A model generated the notes under the pieces. The model was not told the DNA's origin and made no database searches. It saw nothing but the letters and a program-made list of their open reading frames with translations. Below, piece by piece: positions 21,529 to 33,278 of a DNA stretch of 64,000 nt. The position numbers were made by a program, and so were the translations under genes. Each line of letters begins with the position of its first letter. The first letter of the stretch is position 1. This DNA is from Cryptomeria japonica (Eukaryota > Streptophyta > Pinopsida > Cupressales > Cupressaceae): NCBI RefSeq assembly GCF_030272615.1, contig NC_081412.1:22102432-22166431 (forward strand), given 5' to 3'.

Positions 21529-23610
21529 CTAAATCCCAGCATCAATTTCCAATTGAGTCTTTCGATTCTTTGGAGGCCTACCCCTACCAGGAGAAACCAC
21601 AGATGAAGCCTTAATTAGAGTAGTTTGAACAATTGGTAAACTCTTACTTGACTTAGGAGAAGTCATGGTTAAATTATCTATGATGTCCACTTCTGATGAG
21701 GCCAAAACCTCAAAAGGGTTAGCAGATGCAGAAATAGGAAGGGTTGATTTAATTCCCCCCAAGTCATTCTCAATGGAATAGATAACCCTATTCACAATGT
21801 CCTCATCTATCTGATGCTCATGATCTTTAAAAAGATCATTTACTTGGTGAACCAAATTTTCATCTGGCACAATAATAGGAATGTCCCCCAACTGAATATT
21901 ATTTCCTAAGGCGGAGTTAATATCCACATCCACATCAACATGCTGCGAAGAATTAGACACCAATTCTTTGACTTTTTGAGCAAGGATAGCATCATCAGGA
22001 AACCCTAGAGAAGAAACCCCAACATTAGACTCTGAAACAACCCCATCATTCTACACAAAAATCTGACCAATCCCCTGACAACTTTCTAAGTATTCTTTTG
22101 ACATCATGGGACAGACAAGATTCCCACCACCATCATTTAGTGACTTATCCAAGGAATTTGAGGTAGTGAGATTTGGAAGCAGATCATCCACATTGTTGTC
22201 CCCCGAAACCACAATATTCTGGTGAGCTACTGTCTGATCCTTACTTGTAAATAACCCTACAGACTCTAGATCGTGAGACACAACATAAACCTCTCGCTTC
22301 CCAACATCCCTCATAGCCTAGTTAACCTCAAAAGTAGCGGGAGGTTTCCCACTGGAACCATTAACTAATAGTTTATCCAGAAATGGATTATCGTTACTAC
22401 CCAAGCAATGTTCTGCCTTATCCAGAATAGAGGATTTTGAAAAATCCATAAGAAAAGGAGGATCCAATTGCAAGGAGGTTTTACCAAAGTCTTTCTCCAA
22501 CTTATTAATTGGTTGTTTCCAGTTACCCTCATGAGATTTAATGATACAGGTCAGAGGGCAAACATTATTAGGGTTAGTCAAGACACATATTTTTACCAAA
22601 ACCTCCCCCTCCACAAAATCACATCTTGATGATAAGAAAGAACCACAAGTATTACCAATTTGTTCCAAAACCTCTGGGTCCATAAATTCAAATGGTAATT
22701 TGGGCAAGCCAAACTAGAAAGGAACTAATTTAAAGCTTGACCAAGCAGGGACATAAAATGGTTTCCAAGCCAAAACAAACACTAAATTTTTACCAAACCA
22801 GTAATGTGAAGTTTTTAAAACTTCATCCCTAACAGAAGAAGAGTTGAAAACAATAATAAATGCATTTGCAGAGAGTAATTGAAAATAACGCATATCAGAC
22901 CACTTTTTCTACAATTTATGATGAAATTTAGATAAACTAGTTGCATCCCCCCATATTTCCCCGGAAATAGCATGTGTATGCAAACAACGAGCTTTCAAAT
23001 CCACAATAGAATCAAGTAAATCAATGCATGGAACAGGAGCCCATACCTGTGAAGAGCCACCTCCTAAATCAGAGCCGGTTTGATTTTCACTTACCTTATA
23101 GTCTTTTTCCCTTACATTATCCCCCCTTTGATGTGATGAAGATAACTCAAGCGGGTTACTGTTAGACTATTTGTCCATCATCTTTTCACCAGTATTCAAT
23201 CGAGAAACCCTAATTGCCTCATTTATAGATGAAAACTTCACAACTTTCACATAGGACGGTTTTCCTCCCAGCTCTGTAGATCATTTACCTGGAAGCCCCT
23301 TTAAATGATTTGGGATAAACTTTTGCCGTAGGCCCTGACCAAAATGCTTACGATCCAAAAATCGTTGATGCCCTTCACCAGATCTGTCCATACTCCACCA
23401 ATTTCCACTACTTGGACCTCTGAAAAAGCCCCGAAAATACTTGGAGACTAGTCTGAAATATCGTAAGTCTGCTCTCAACCAATTCTGTGCTGCCATATCT
23501 ACCCATTTGCCCTTCGTGAAGACCAGTTGTGGGACATGCGGCGGATCATCCCAACCCACATCAGCCCACTCGCCAATAACCCTAGTTTCGCCCATACTTT
23601 TGTGGAACAC
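21529..23610 (-). pseudogene. LINE2 ORF1 (DUF4283-type RNA-binding protein), broken
   Basis: Probable RNA-chaperone ORF1 of the LINE. The pieces run 23610-23281, then through 22707-22318, 22314-22051 and 21963-21529, separated mainly by TAG codons. A DUF4283-like segment reads DMRYFQLLSANAFIIVFNSS and WYFGK-like text near 22.75-22.9 kb, followed by FGLPKLPFEFMD and VEGEVLVKICVLTN. The C-terminal part is polar, low-complexity and ends just before ORF2. I see no clear zinc knuckle. Confidence 0.7.
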
Positions 23611-23839
23611 AACTTGAATTTTGTATCAAATTACCAGGGCTGCATCAGAGCTTCCCCAGGCTGAAGTGGCGGCCAAATTAACGATTGCGGGCTCGAAAAA
23701 AATATCCCTTGCACTCCGGAAACAGCCGTCTGAGTTGATCTAGAAGCCGCGGGTTGGCTTCACAACATCAAACCGAAGTCTCAAACCCAAGATTTTTTTT
23801 GTTAATAGATTTCATGTTTATTTATTTCAAAATTTATTT

Positions 23840-24500
23840 TATGATTCACATGATTTTTTTTTATTATTCTAATCTTTTTAAATTATAATACATTCAGATA
23901 AAAAATTATTTATATAAGTTTAACATAAATATTGCTTATAATGGATTGTGTCTCTTTCTATACTTTCTAAGCTAATGTTAAAAATTTTGTGACTATTTCA
24001 ATTTTGAAAAGTTTGTATAATTATTTAGATTTAAATATAAATATATAAAACACATAATACAAATTTAGATTTTTAATTTTTTTTTTTAAATTTAAATAGA
24101 GAGATTTTGTTTTACAAGATTATATATATAATTAACTAAAATAAATAAAACGAGGAAAGAATAAAAAAAAAAGAGATAAAAAATTAGTGAAAATATTTCA
24201 TAGTTAATTCAATAATATAACTTTAATTTAAAATAGAAAGAAATTAATTAATTTGATTTAGTTGTTTTCAACATATTTATACAAAGGTAAAAACATTTTA
24301 TAGAATTATTTTTTTATACATTTTAACTATTATAAATTGTTATATGAAAAAAATAAAGCAAGAAAAAAAATCAAACACGGATAAAACGATTTGATAAAAA
24401 AAATTAATTTCGATGAGCTTTTTAAAATATATATATTTAATTTTTTATTTATTAATCTATTTGTTCAATCCAAATCATGAAAAAGACAAAATAAAGAATA
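23840..24500. other. AT-rich spacer
   Basis: Very A/T-rich sequence without recognisable gene or repeat structure, between LINE2 and the short LTR element. Confidence 0.6.
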
Positions 24501-24505
24501 CAATA

Positions 24506-24833
24506 TGTTAGAGTAATCTTTTATTAGCTAATAATTATTTATTTAATTATTAGTCTATTATACTCTATGCTTAAGCTAAACTTAGGAATCTTATAATTCT
24601 TCAGGGTTTTCACCTTTAGGGTTTCGAGTATCCTTTTATAAGGATTCTCTCTTTGTATTTTCATAACAACTGTAATTATTGAATTGCATTCTTGTTGCAC
24701 AATCAATATGACTCCTCTTTTTTGGATCTTTGAATTTTGGCCTTCATAGCTTTTTTGTTTCTCTCTTTCTGTGCACGTTTGCATGCAGGTGATCTTTGGG
24801 AGCTATAGAGTTGATTTTTCCTCAACTCCAATA
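24506..24833 (+). repeat. Left LTR of the short LTR element
   Basis: Starts TGTTAGAGTAATC, ends CTCAACTCCAATA next to the primer-binding site. It contains TTTATAAGG near 24635, a plausible promoter TATA. Confidence 0.88.
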
Positions 24834-25194
24834 TGGTATCAGAGCTTCAGATCTGCATGCCCCTGTTCTCTTCATGAGAGATTTTGGTCCTTGTTCTTCA
24901 GATCTGTGTATTTGGGGGTTTGTGCAGTTGTTTTTTTCCATTTCTGGGGGCAGCTAATTTGTTGGTACATTCTAGTGCCAAAAAGACCTCACGGTTGGAT
25001 TCAGGAGGCCGTTTCCATGAATTTTGATATAAAATTCGACTTATTTGGAGTCAAGTGTTTTGGAGGCAAAAAAAATTAGGCCCTAGGCTGTACGACCTTG
25101 GACATGCAAATCGAGGCAAAAAAATTGGTAGTATTACAGCTTGCCTAGGCCGATCCAAACATCACCAACTGTTGGCGGTTTTTTAACCATCAGG

Positions 25195-25445
25195 ACCAGC
25201 CCTTATGGTCTCTGTTGGCGGTTCGGGAGATGCCAGCAGCCCGGTCACCGACAGTCCAGGAGCCGCCAACAAGCCGTTAGCCGCCTGCCCAGGTCCCGTT
25301 GTTGCCGCCACCTAGAAACTGACCTACCGCTACCGCTGCCACCCAGAAACCCGCCTGTCGGCTGCCCAACTCCCACCGCCACCCGGAAACCTGCCCTCTG
25401 CTCGACCGCCACCCAGCTGCCACCTCCCTACCACCAGCCGGGGGG
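25195..25445. other. GC-rich, C-rich island inside the short LTR element
   Basis: Roughly 250 bp rich in CCGCC, CCACC and CCTGCC words in a region that is otherwise A/T-rich. It lies in a Pro/Arg-rich open frame (25141-25494) with no domain. It may be captured sequence or an expanded simple repeat. Confidence 0.5.
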
Positions 25446-26751
25446 GGTGTCTTTTTTTAAGGGTTTTAACAGGCTAATGGTTTTTTTGCCATAACTTGGG
25501 CAAATAGAGTCATTTTTTGCAAACCCTTATATAGTCGGAAATCTTTTTCCGATCTCTATCCTGATCTGGTGGTTTGAACTTTTGATTTTTCTTTTTTTAT
25601 GGCGTTTTTTTTGTCAAAGTTAGATGTTCATTTTTGCACTCCGGGAGACATAACTTGAGCATCCAAACTCTGTTTTTTGAAAACTTTAAATTGTTGGAAA
25701 TATTGTTCTGTGATCTTTCCATTCATATGAGTTTTCTTTCCAGATTCTGCTCCAGGTATATTTTATTCAGTTTTTTTCTTTTCAGCACTCTGGTGAATAT
25801 CTTGGATGTTTCAGGTCTTAGGATCTCTTTCTTTGAGTAGGATGTCTCATCTTTGGTTGTTCTTTCTATTTCCAGTCTTCTGTCTCTTTTTTCATTGTTG
25901 TATTTTATTTATGTAAATGCACTGAGATAAAATGCAACCATGCATTGTATACTTGGGATCTTACACATCTTGTGCCTTATTGTACATGCACTACTTATAA
26001 AGTGCCATGGGGGGGTTGATGTTTTCCTTTTGTTTTCCATATACCTTTGTCATGTGAGTGTTCCTTACACAACATTAGCCTCATGATGTGTATCGAGTGA
26101 GTGTTCCTTCCACGACACTATGTACTTTCTCTGCACCTTCGATGTTCCTGGTTCTTCGTCATGCAGTTCTTATTGCTCGTTCTTTTCAGTGTACCTGTCC
26201 CTCTCTCTTTTTAGCATTATGGGAGGTTTGTCCTATTGGTTCTAATGCTTCCTAGGTTCGATTGATCAACTCTTCAGGCTTTGGTGTTTTCATGCCATCT
26301 GTATCTTCGAGTTCAGTTGTTTGTCTTTGTTTGCCATCTGATTCGAGTAGTGTTATTTGAGGGCAGTCATGCAAATTACAGTCTTCTCTACTTGGTCATG
26401 TTCTATTTTAGTGGAGGTTCTTTAGATCAACAGTTAAGTTCTTTGATAGTGTTTGCAGCTATTTCATGCTTTCATGGTGTTCTTCATTCTCTTCTTTTTG
26501 TTCCTATCTTCTGGAACACTCTTGTTTGGAGGCTTCTTAGTCCTTCACTTAAGCTTTCATCTCTTCTTGGAAAGGAGTTTTGTTCCCACAGGGTTTCCTC
26601 ATTTTTCTCCACTTTACAGAGATTTAATTGTACTTGGGTACCTCATCAGGCCTAGTTGTCGGGACCCATTGTTGCTTTCTTGCATTTTTTACATGTGTTT
26701 TTAGTCCTTAGTTGTTTTTTAGCTACTCCCTAAGTTCATCTTAAGGGGGGG

Positions 26752-27081
26752 TGTTAAGATTAATATTTTATTAGCTAATAATTATTTATTTAATTATTAG
26801 CCTATTATACTCTATGCTTAAGCTAAACTTAGGAATCTTATAATTCTTTAGGGTTTTCACCTTTAGGGTTTCGAGTATCCTTTTATAAGGATTCTCTCTT
26901 TGTATTTTCATAACAACCGTAATTATTGAATTGAATTCTTGTTGCACAATCAATATGACTCCTCTTTTCTAGATCTCTGAATTCTGGCCTCCACAGCTTT
27001 TTTGCTTCTCTCTTTTTGTGACAGGTTTGCATACAGGTGATCTTTGGGAGCTGTAGAGTTGATTTTTCCTCAACTCCAATA
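26752..27081 (+). repeat. Right LTR of the short LTR element
   Basis: Starts TGTTAAGATTAATA right after a run of seven G, ends CTCAACTCCAATA. It is nearly identical to the left LTR. Confidence 0.88.
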
Positions 27082-27338
27082 CAATATAAAACATTTTTCA
27101 ATTTCCATTACTAATGCCTTGATATAAGAAAGTGGTTATTTTCTCTATAATTTAATGATTTAGATTATTGAATCACCATTAACAATTTTCATAACTATAA
27201 TTTCTTTTATAAGCCAATGAATTCAAGGGTTGGTTATGATTATTTTGCATCTAACACAAAAGGAGTTTATGATTGTAACCATGCTATTTTTATACCCTTA
27301 TTACATTTTTGTATCTACTTTGATCCGTAGCCCATGTG

Positions 27339-27660
27339 TGTGTCTTGTGTGATTTTTTTAACACATTTTATCTAGCCTATGTCACCCCTAGCCAAGTTTT
27401 TCCCCTTTTTAATTTTTGTTTCTTATCCTTATTTAACCAAGTTATAAGTGTGGTCTTTTATTTCTTTTTATTCTCTTTCCTATCTCCTAAGCCTCAATTG
27501 TGTGTCTTGTGTGATTCTCTTAACACTTTTTGTCTAGCCTATTTCACCCCTTGCCAAGTTTTTCTCCTTTGTAATTTTTGTTTCCTATCATTCTTTAACC
27601 AAGTTGTAAGTGTGGTCTTTTATTTATTTTTTTCCTTTCCTATTTCCTAACCCTTGATTT
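27339..27660. repeat. 162-bp tandem duplication
   Basis: Copies start with TGTGTCTTGTGTGATT at 27339 and 27501. They share CTAGCCTAT, CCAAGTTTTTC and AAGTGTGGTCTTTTATTT, with scattered differences. Both strands lack credible coding features. Confidence 0.85.
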
Positions 27661-29159
27661 GATATTTTCCTTTGTTTAGACCCTATATCCCTTTATTAAG
27701 CCTTGAATTGTTTAGCCTAAAATTTCCCCATATGTAAACCCCACCTTTAATATTTCTAATATATATTCAAGTGATCACAAAATCATTGTGTACACCCACC
27801 CTTAGATGACCAACTTTGAGCTTGAGGACATCATCTAATAGGTCAAACATGTATTTTTATCTTATCACAGAAACTTTAATAGAAAGATCAGTTATTAGGA
27901 CCTCCTACCTACTAATCTCTCATTCCTAAAATTTCAAAGAAATTTAATAAAAATTAGCCATTACTACGTCATTTTAAAATTAAAAAAATATGATTGTTGG
28001 CAATGTTTATCAAGGTTTTCTATTTTTCTCATGCACAATGCTCCTACAATATTTAAAAATTCCTAACTAGAGTTATATTTGACCTCCAAGACTTTGACAT
28101 TTATATCTTACTTATATACATTGCTACACCTAATTTCAAATTTTAAATAGTTTATTTCCTTGTTTTTCAACTAGGTGAAAATTTTATCTTATGGAATTTC
28201 ATGAAAATGAAAGTGTTTCTTTGAATTACTTCTTGCATAGATCACTTCATAATTCATCCCATCACCCTTCCAAATCTTTACTCTCCATTTGCAACATCAT
28301 TTTTATTTTTTTATGTCTACTTGCTTATCTATTATTCACTTGTTTCCCGTTTATTTATGTAGTGTTGATGTATCTTCAAGCGTTTTCCTTCAAACCTTTC
28401 ATCACCTCATTTAATACTTTAGAATATTATTTTTTTAAACCATGAACATATTTCATTCCTATGTATGGTTTAAGAGCTATTAAGTGAATTAGAATTATTT
28501 GCATTCCTATTTTTTTATGTTAACTTGTTTATCATCAAATTTTTTAATTGGGTCTAAATTTAAAAACCATGTGGGGTTTAATTGAGGTAGACTCGCTCTT
28601 TAACCTTTAATTTTATAACGTCCACTTGAAAAAAATATGATTGTAGATTAGTTTCTAGACTAAAATGTAGACTAGTAGGAAAAGTGATCAAACATAATTA
28701 GAGTTTAAATTTTTTATTTCAAATGTTGGAAAGTTGTAGGTCCCTATCTAATAGAAACAAGGCTGCCCAATAATTTTTTACTTGTTTATTTTAGGCTTTA
28801 AATCATCATCTTTTCAATAAAAATCACCACCATAGTTTAATTAGATCCTTCTAGACTCATCTGAGACCAAAAATTAATATTTTATTGGGTGACCTCACTC
28901 AAATTTATGTTTTATCTCACACCATGTTAAATGTTGGGAATTAAAGTATAGAATATTTTCATGGCTAGTATATAGAATAGAAACTAAAACTATTATTTTT
29001 CCTTCTCATGGTGTCTATAATCATCCATTATAATTTTAGGTCATAATTCCATCTCATAGATGAAACCATTCTAATATTTTAAGTTTCATCATTATTTCCT
29101 TTACATGTATTGATGCCTCTCAAGTTTATTATTCAATCCACATCCTTTCTTGATCACTA
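27661..29159. other. AT-rich spacer, nothing recognised
   Basis: No domain-bearing frame, RNA gene or clear repeat was found. Open frames are short and A/T-driven. Confidence 0.55.
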
Positions 29160-29169
29160 GTATGCGGGT

Positions 29170-30310
29170 ACTCTATCTATCTACCCCTCTATATATACCA
29201 CTTATTATCTCTTTCTCTCACACACCCACTCTATCTTTCCCAAGTTATATCTATCTCTTTATCTCTTCTTCTTTCTAGATCCCTATCTCTCCCTCTTTTT
29301 ATCCATATCTATCCTTCTCTCTCCCTCTCTCCCTATCACCCCTTTTTATATTTCTCTACTTCACATCTCTCTCATATGCACACACTCCTTGTTTCTCCGT
29401 CCCTCTTTATTTGTCTATCTCTCCCCTCGCTATCCCTCTCTGTCTCTCTTTATACCTCTCAATATTACTTGTCTTCATCACCTTTTCCCTATCTCACTCT
29501 TGCCTATTCTATCTCTATCTCCCTAACTCTCTCCCCCTTCTCTATTTATTTCTCATTATCTCTACCTATCTCTTATTCACTCCATCTCTCCTACTCTATA
29601 TCTCCCACTCTTTATTTCTCTCTATCTCTCTCCCACTCTTTCTCTCTCTATCTATTTCTATACATATCTCTCTATCTCTATCTCCTTATCTCTCTACTTC
29701 TCTACCCACCTCTCTCTCTCCTCTCACATTAATTCCATCGGGCTCTATATTTCTCCTACTCTATATCTTTATCTATCTACCTCGTTCTAGCTCCTCTCTT
29801 TATCTCTTTCTAGCATAGGTATGTTTCTCTACACAATCTCCCTTGATTTCTCTCTTTTCCCAGCTCTCTCTATCTTTCTATATCACCCTATGTCTATATC
29901 TCTCCCTCTCTTCCTCTCCCCTTCTCTATCTACATAAACTGATCTATCAACCCTCTCTCCCCCTCATCTCTCTCTCCCTCTTTCATCTACCTCTCTCTCT
30001 CCCTTGTTCCCCCTCTTCTCTCTCTCACTCTCATCTACCTCTCTCTTCAAACCTCTCTCTATATCTCTCCCTCCTTATCTATGAATTTATCTCTTTCATG
30101 TCTATCTATCTCTCCTTTCTCTTTTTATCTCTCCATCTCTTTCTCTTTTTATCTCTCCATCTCTTTCTCTTTGTATCCATCTCCTCTATCTCCATCTATG
30201 TATCTATCTCTCTCTATCAATATCCCATGTCTATATCTCCTTACCCCCTCATTCCATCTCTCCCACTTTCTATCTATATCTAGCCCCCTCTTTCTCCTTC
30301 TTTCTAATGG
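29170..30310. repeat. Long CT-rich degenerate microsatellite tract (1.1 kb)
   Basis: Almost all pyrimidine on the plus strand, made of CTCTATCT, CTCCCTCT and TATCTCTC variants. Open frames read through it only as low-complexity Ser/Leu/Tyr/Ile strings and should not be taken as genes. It is the largest of three such tracts. Confidence 0.9.
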
Positions 30311-30969
30311 AGTCTAATTATATACCCGACTCAAGTTTATTTTTGTCGTGTTTGGAAGGATGCATAGTTGACTTCAGTTGTCATTTCTTCATTGAGACTT
30401 TTGTCGCACAAACAACATCATTTGCTAAATGACCTACCACTTCACCTCATGTACTATACAAATGTTTGCAATGAATAGACTAAAAAAAGTTCTAATTGAC
30501 CCTCCAAACATTTTCAACGTACCCATTGCACACTAAGATGCAATTGCTAGTGTAGGTGTGTTATTACTCCATTATTCATACAGACTTCAAAATTTTAACA
30601 AGATTATTTTTGGGATCCAAAATTATTTGCACCAATAAGGTGACTAAACACTTGAAATGTTATTTGTTGCGTACAGTTTTGTGTGGATTTGCACTAATTT
30701 TGTCCCTCCAACACACAACTCGTGTGAAATAAAGGTAGAAAACTGTTTATGTTGTACAGGCATGCCTGGACTGTAACTCTAAAATGAAGATAAACAAGCC
30801 TGGCGCCGTCAATTTTCTGGATAAAAGCAATCTGAGTATAGATGCGAATCGTACGGACTTGCAGGTAACACGTTTAATACTCAACTCTGCCCCCACACCT
30901 GCCTGCGACGTTTCACACGTATAAACCTGCATTCATGATAAGTCACTCTGCACACGGACAAAAAGCTGA

Positions 30970-31010
30970 TCTATTTAAAGGCGCCGCTGTAAAATCGCAC
31001 GTGTGAGGCC
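30970..31010 (+). promoter_or_regulatory. Promoter-like patch with TATTTAAA and a G-box
   Basis: TATTTAAAGGCGCCGC at about 30972 is followed by CACGTG at 30998-31003, a bZIP/bHLH-binding G-box, in a stretch (30.75-31.26 kb) less A/T-rich than its surroundings. No convincing gene follows: the downstream frame at 31105-31287 is short and without motifs. It may be a dead promoter or chance. Confidence 0.25.
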
Positions 31011-31144
31011 ACCACGCCAACCACATGCTTTTTTTTTGTAGAATCCCAAGGTCACCAAATTCATCAGAATTTTGGCGTAGAAAACAAAAGTTATAAAGCA
31101 GACGGTGTCAGTGAGCGCCAAGCGCTCCAGTTTTGCTCATCTTG

Positions 31145-31371
31145 CACTGCACTCTGCACTCTGCACTCTGCACATTTCTGTCCTTAACTACCGCCAAGAT
31201 AACGACAATGCAACACACCTACATAGGTATCTTTTCATTTCACTCTCCAGACCGCAGAAACAAAGAAAGGCCTCTGCTCTGCTCTAACTGCTATGAATTC
31301 TCTTTATGCTTTCTATCATTCTATGATGGATATGAATTCTCTTTATGCTTTCTATCATTCTGATGATGGAT
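31145..31371. repeat. Short tandem repeats (7-bp and 39-bp units)
   Basis: CTGCACT repeats about four times near 31146-31172. A 39-bp unit beginning TATGAATTCTCTTTATGC occurs at 31292 and 31331 in tandem. Confidence 0.8.
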
Positions 31372-32702
31372 CACGGATTAAAATATACACACACAATCTA
31401 ATCCAAAAAATGTAACAATTATGAAATTTTATATTTCATTCAATAGAATTATAAAACTTTCTTGATCACATAACTAAAAATTAGCTGATCAAAATGATCA
31501 GAGATAAACAATTCATTACAATAGCCTCAATAAATAGAGGTCTTTGAGATATTGAAAGACAATTAAAAATTGTAGAGATCTCATGCATATTCATGCAAAA
31601 CTAGAAGAGTTCTTCGTCATGCGAATTCTATATTGAGAACACCTATTTTTATCTCCATACAAGACTGGACAGGGAGTTCTTCTATTGCAACTTTTCATGC
31701 AAGATGGGAAAATTACACTGCCAACAATACCTTCAGCTGAAAGCCAAGGACTAAGAAGCATTCACTCAGTCAAAGTCATCCGGAGAACAATCCAGCCTCA
31801 TCCCTTATGGTTTCAGATCCTTTGCATTTAACAAGATTTGATCCCTAATAGACTCATTTAAAACTACACAAAATTACACCAATAGACTAAAAATCACACT
31901 CAGTGACCCCTCTTCCCTTAATAATAAATCTGACATATATACATATATCTTTGAAAACACAAACAAACATATACAAATTGTTAAAACAAACCAAAAAAAA
32001 TCTTTATTCAATTTCTCAAAATAGATTACATGATTCAGCTCAATATAGAGGTCTGCGATACATTTCCACTCAATACAAAATAGTGGGTAGCCTTATGTTC
32101 CAAACAGCAGTGGCTACCCTTTATGAGTTTGCAGCTTCTAAACAAACAAACAGTTTTCAACTTTCCGAAAAAATGGTTTTCCTTTTTCCCTTTTCATGCA
32201 TGTAGAATACAGTGAGGATTACTAGATGCCTCTAAAAATAATTTACATGGAAATTATGAACTTTTAGTAACTGTGTAGCATGGCATTGAACACTAATATC
32301 ATTTGTCCAACAATACACTTAGTAATAAGTAATACATTTTTCCTGATGGTAGATCAGGGAAACATAATTCAAACATCAACAATCTTTTTATATACCAGAT
32401 ATGTTGAAAGAAACTAATACCAAAAAAGCATCTTATCCACATTCTCAACATTTATGAAAAAGGTCATACTATAAAAAAAAAATACTATATACAGAATTCA
32501 ATCCTTCCTTCCATTCATTAGCGACAGTGAGCTTCCACAGAGAGATCTTATTTCTAGTTCGTGAGACAAAAGTCATGGAAATAACAATAAAAAGTCACAA
32601 AGGAGAACCCTGCACATCCGCTAAGTGAGTTTAGTTTGTAACAACCAAGTACAGATATCTGCTAAGCACGGGCTATAGTTTTTAGTTTTCCCTTGTTTAA
32701 GC
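31372..32702. other. Spacer and probable 3' region of the BES1/BZR1 gene
   Basis: No additional gene recognised. The part next to 32703 would hold the 3' untranslated region of the minus-strand transcription factor; its end cannot be placed. Confidence 0.4.
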
Positions 32703-33278
32703 TTACCTAGAATCCCTTATGTTAGGCAGCCCCAGTGTTAGGTCTAGCATGAGCTCTTGACAAGGCAGAGAATACATATTCTCACATTTCCTAACTGTAA
32801 CACATTCTTCATCTCTACCCATTGAATTTCCTGGCCCCTCTTCAAAACACACACCAGAAACATCATCATTAGGGCACCCGGAAGCAGCAGTTTTCCAGGC
32901 CGACGGATGAAATCCATTCTCAGAAGAGAAAAAAAATGAATCTTGGACACCCGGATCAAGAAAGCCACAGTTCTCTACCTTACCATCCCCACAATGGTAA
33001 GCATTGAGATAAAGACCAGAAGTCTGGGCTGAAAAAAGTGATTCACAGTACGGTGAGCTGAGATTAGAGCTGCTAATATACTCCATTCCGGTGGGAGAGC
33101 AGAGAGGCGGAGTGACCGGCGCACTGCAATGGCCGCCGGTCATTATCTGCAAGGGCGGCAAAGCAGTCGGAGCCGCCAGCCGGCTACCTTGGCTTCTGAG
33201 ACCCTTGAGCCATGGAATCAAAGAACCGTTCTTTGCTTGACGATCGCTACAGTCCACCGGCTCAGCCATTGTAATGCC
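32703..33278 (-). CDS. BES1/BZR1 exon 2
   Basis: Encodes residues 74-264: a Ser/Pro-rich regulatory region and the C-terminal LDLTLGLP repression motif. The stop TAA overlaps AGGTAAGC, which also looks like a splice donor, so read-through splicing to a further exon is possible but not needed for a complete protein. Confidence 0.9.
   Translation of the reverse strand, partial: GITMAEPVDCSDRQAKNGSLIPWLKGLRSQGSRLAAPTALPPLQIMTGGHCSAPVTPPLCSPTGMEYISSSNLSSPYCESLFSAQTSGLYLNAYHCGDGKVENCGFLDPGVQDSFFFSSENGFHPSAWKTAASGCPNDDVSGVCFEEGPGNSMGRDEECVTVRKCENMYSLPCQELMLDLTLGLPNIRDSR

Larger units (their letters stand above)
15118..23820 (-). mobile_element. LINE2: near-complete L1-type LINE split by a solo LTR
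   Basis: Minus-strand non-LTR retrotransposon with 5' leader, ORF1 (23.6-21.3 kb), ORF2 with endonuclease, reverse transcriptase, zf-RVT and RNase H (21.3-15.6 kb), a 3' untranslated region of about 480 bp and an oligo(A) tail visible as 16 T at 15123-15138. The flanks TTTATTTTAAAATTTGTTT (15099-15117) and TTTATTTCAAAATTTATTT (23821-23839) match at 17 of 19 positions and look like an aged target duplication. A 1438-bp LTR-like element interrupts ORF2 at 17492-18929. Confidence 0.88.
24506..27081 (+). mobile_element. Short non-autonomous LTR retrotransposon (2.6 kb)
   Basis: Two direct LTRs of 328 and 330 bp (24506-24833 and 26752-27081) with few differences. TGGTATCAGAGC, complementary to the 3' end of initiator-Met tRNA, follows the left LTR at 24834 as primer-binding site. 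A purine run (TTAAGGGGGGG, ending 26751) precedes the right LTR as polypurine tract. CAATA repeats at 24501-24505 and 27082-27086 as the 5-bp target duplication. The 1.9-kb interior has no gag, protease, integrase or RT motifs, so it must be moved by another element. The LTRs end in TA, not CA. Confidence 0.88.

Noticed and set aside
25141-25494. 117-codon Pro/Arg-rich frame
   Set aside because: It arises from the C-rich island inside the short LTR element, has no recognisable domain, and frame openness is explained by composition.
29376-30317. Several long plus-strand open frames rich in Leu, Ser, Tyr and Ile
   Set aside because: They are translations of the CT-rich repeat in different frames, have no domain, and would be open in any frame of such a tract.
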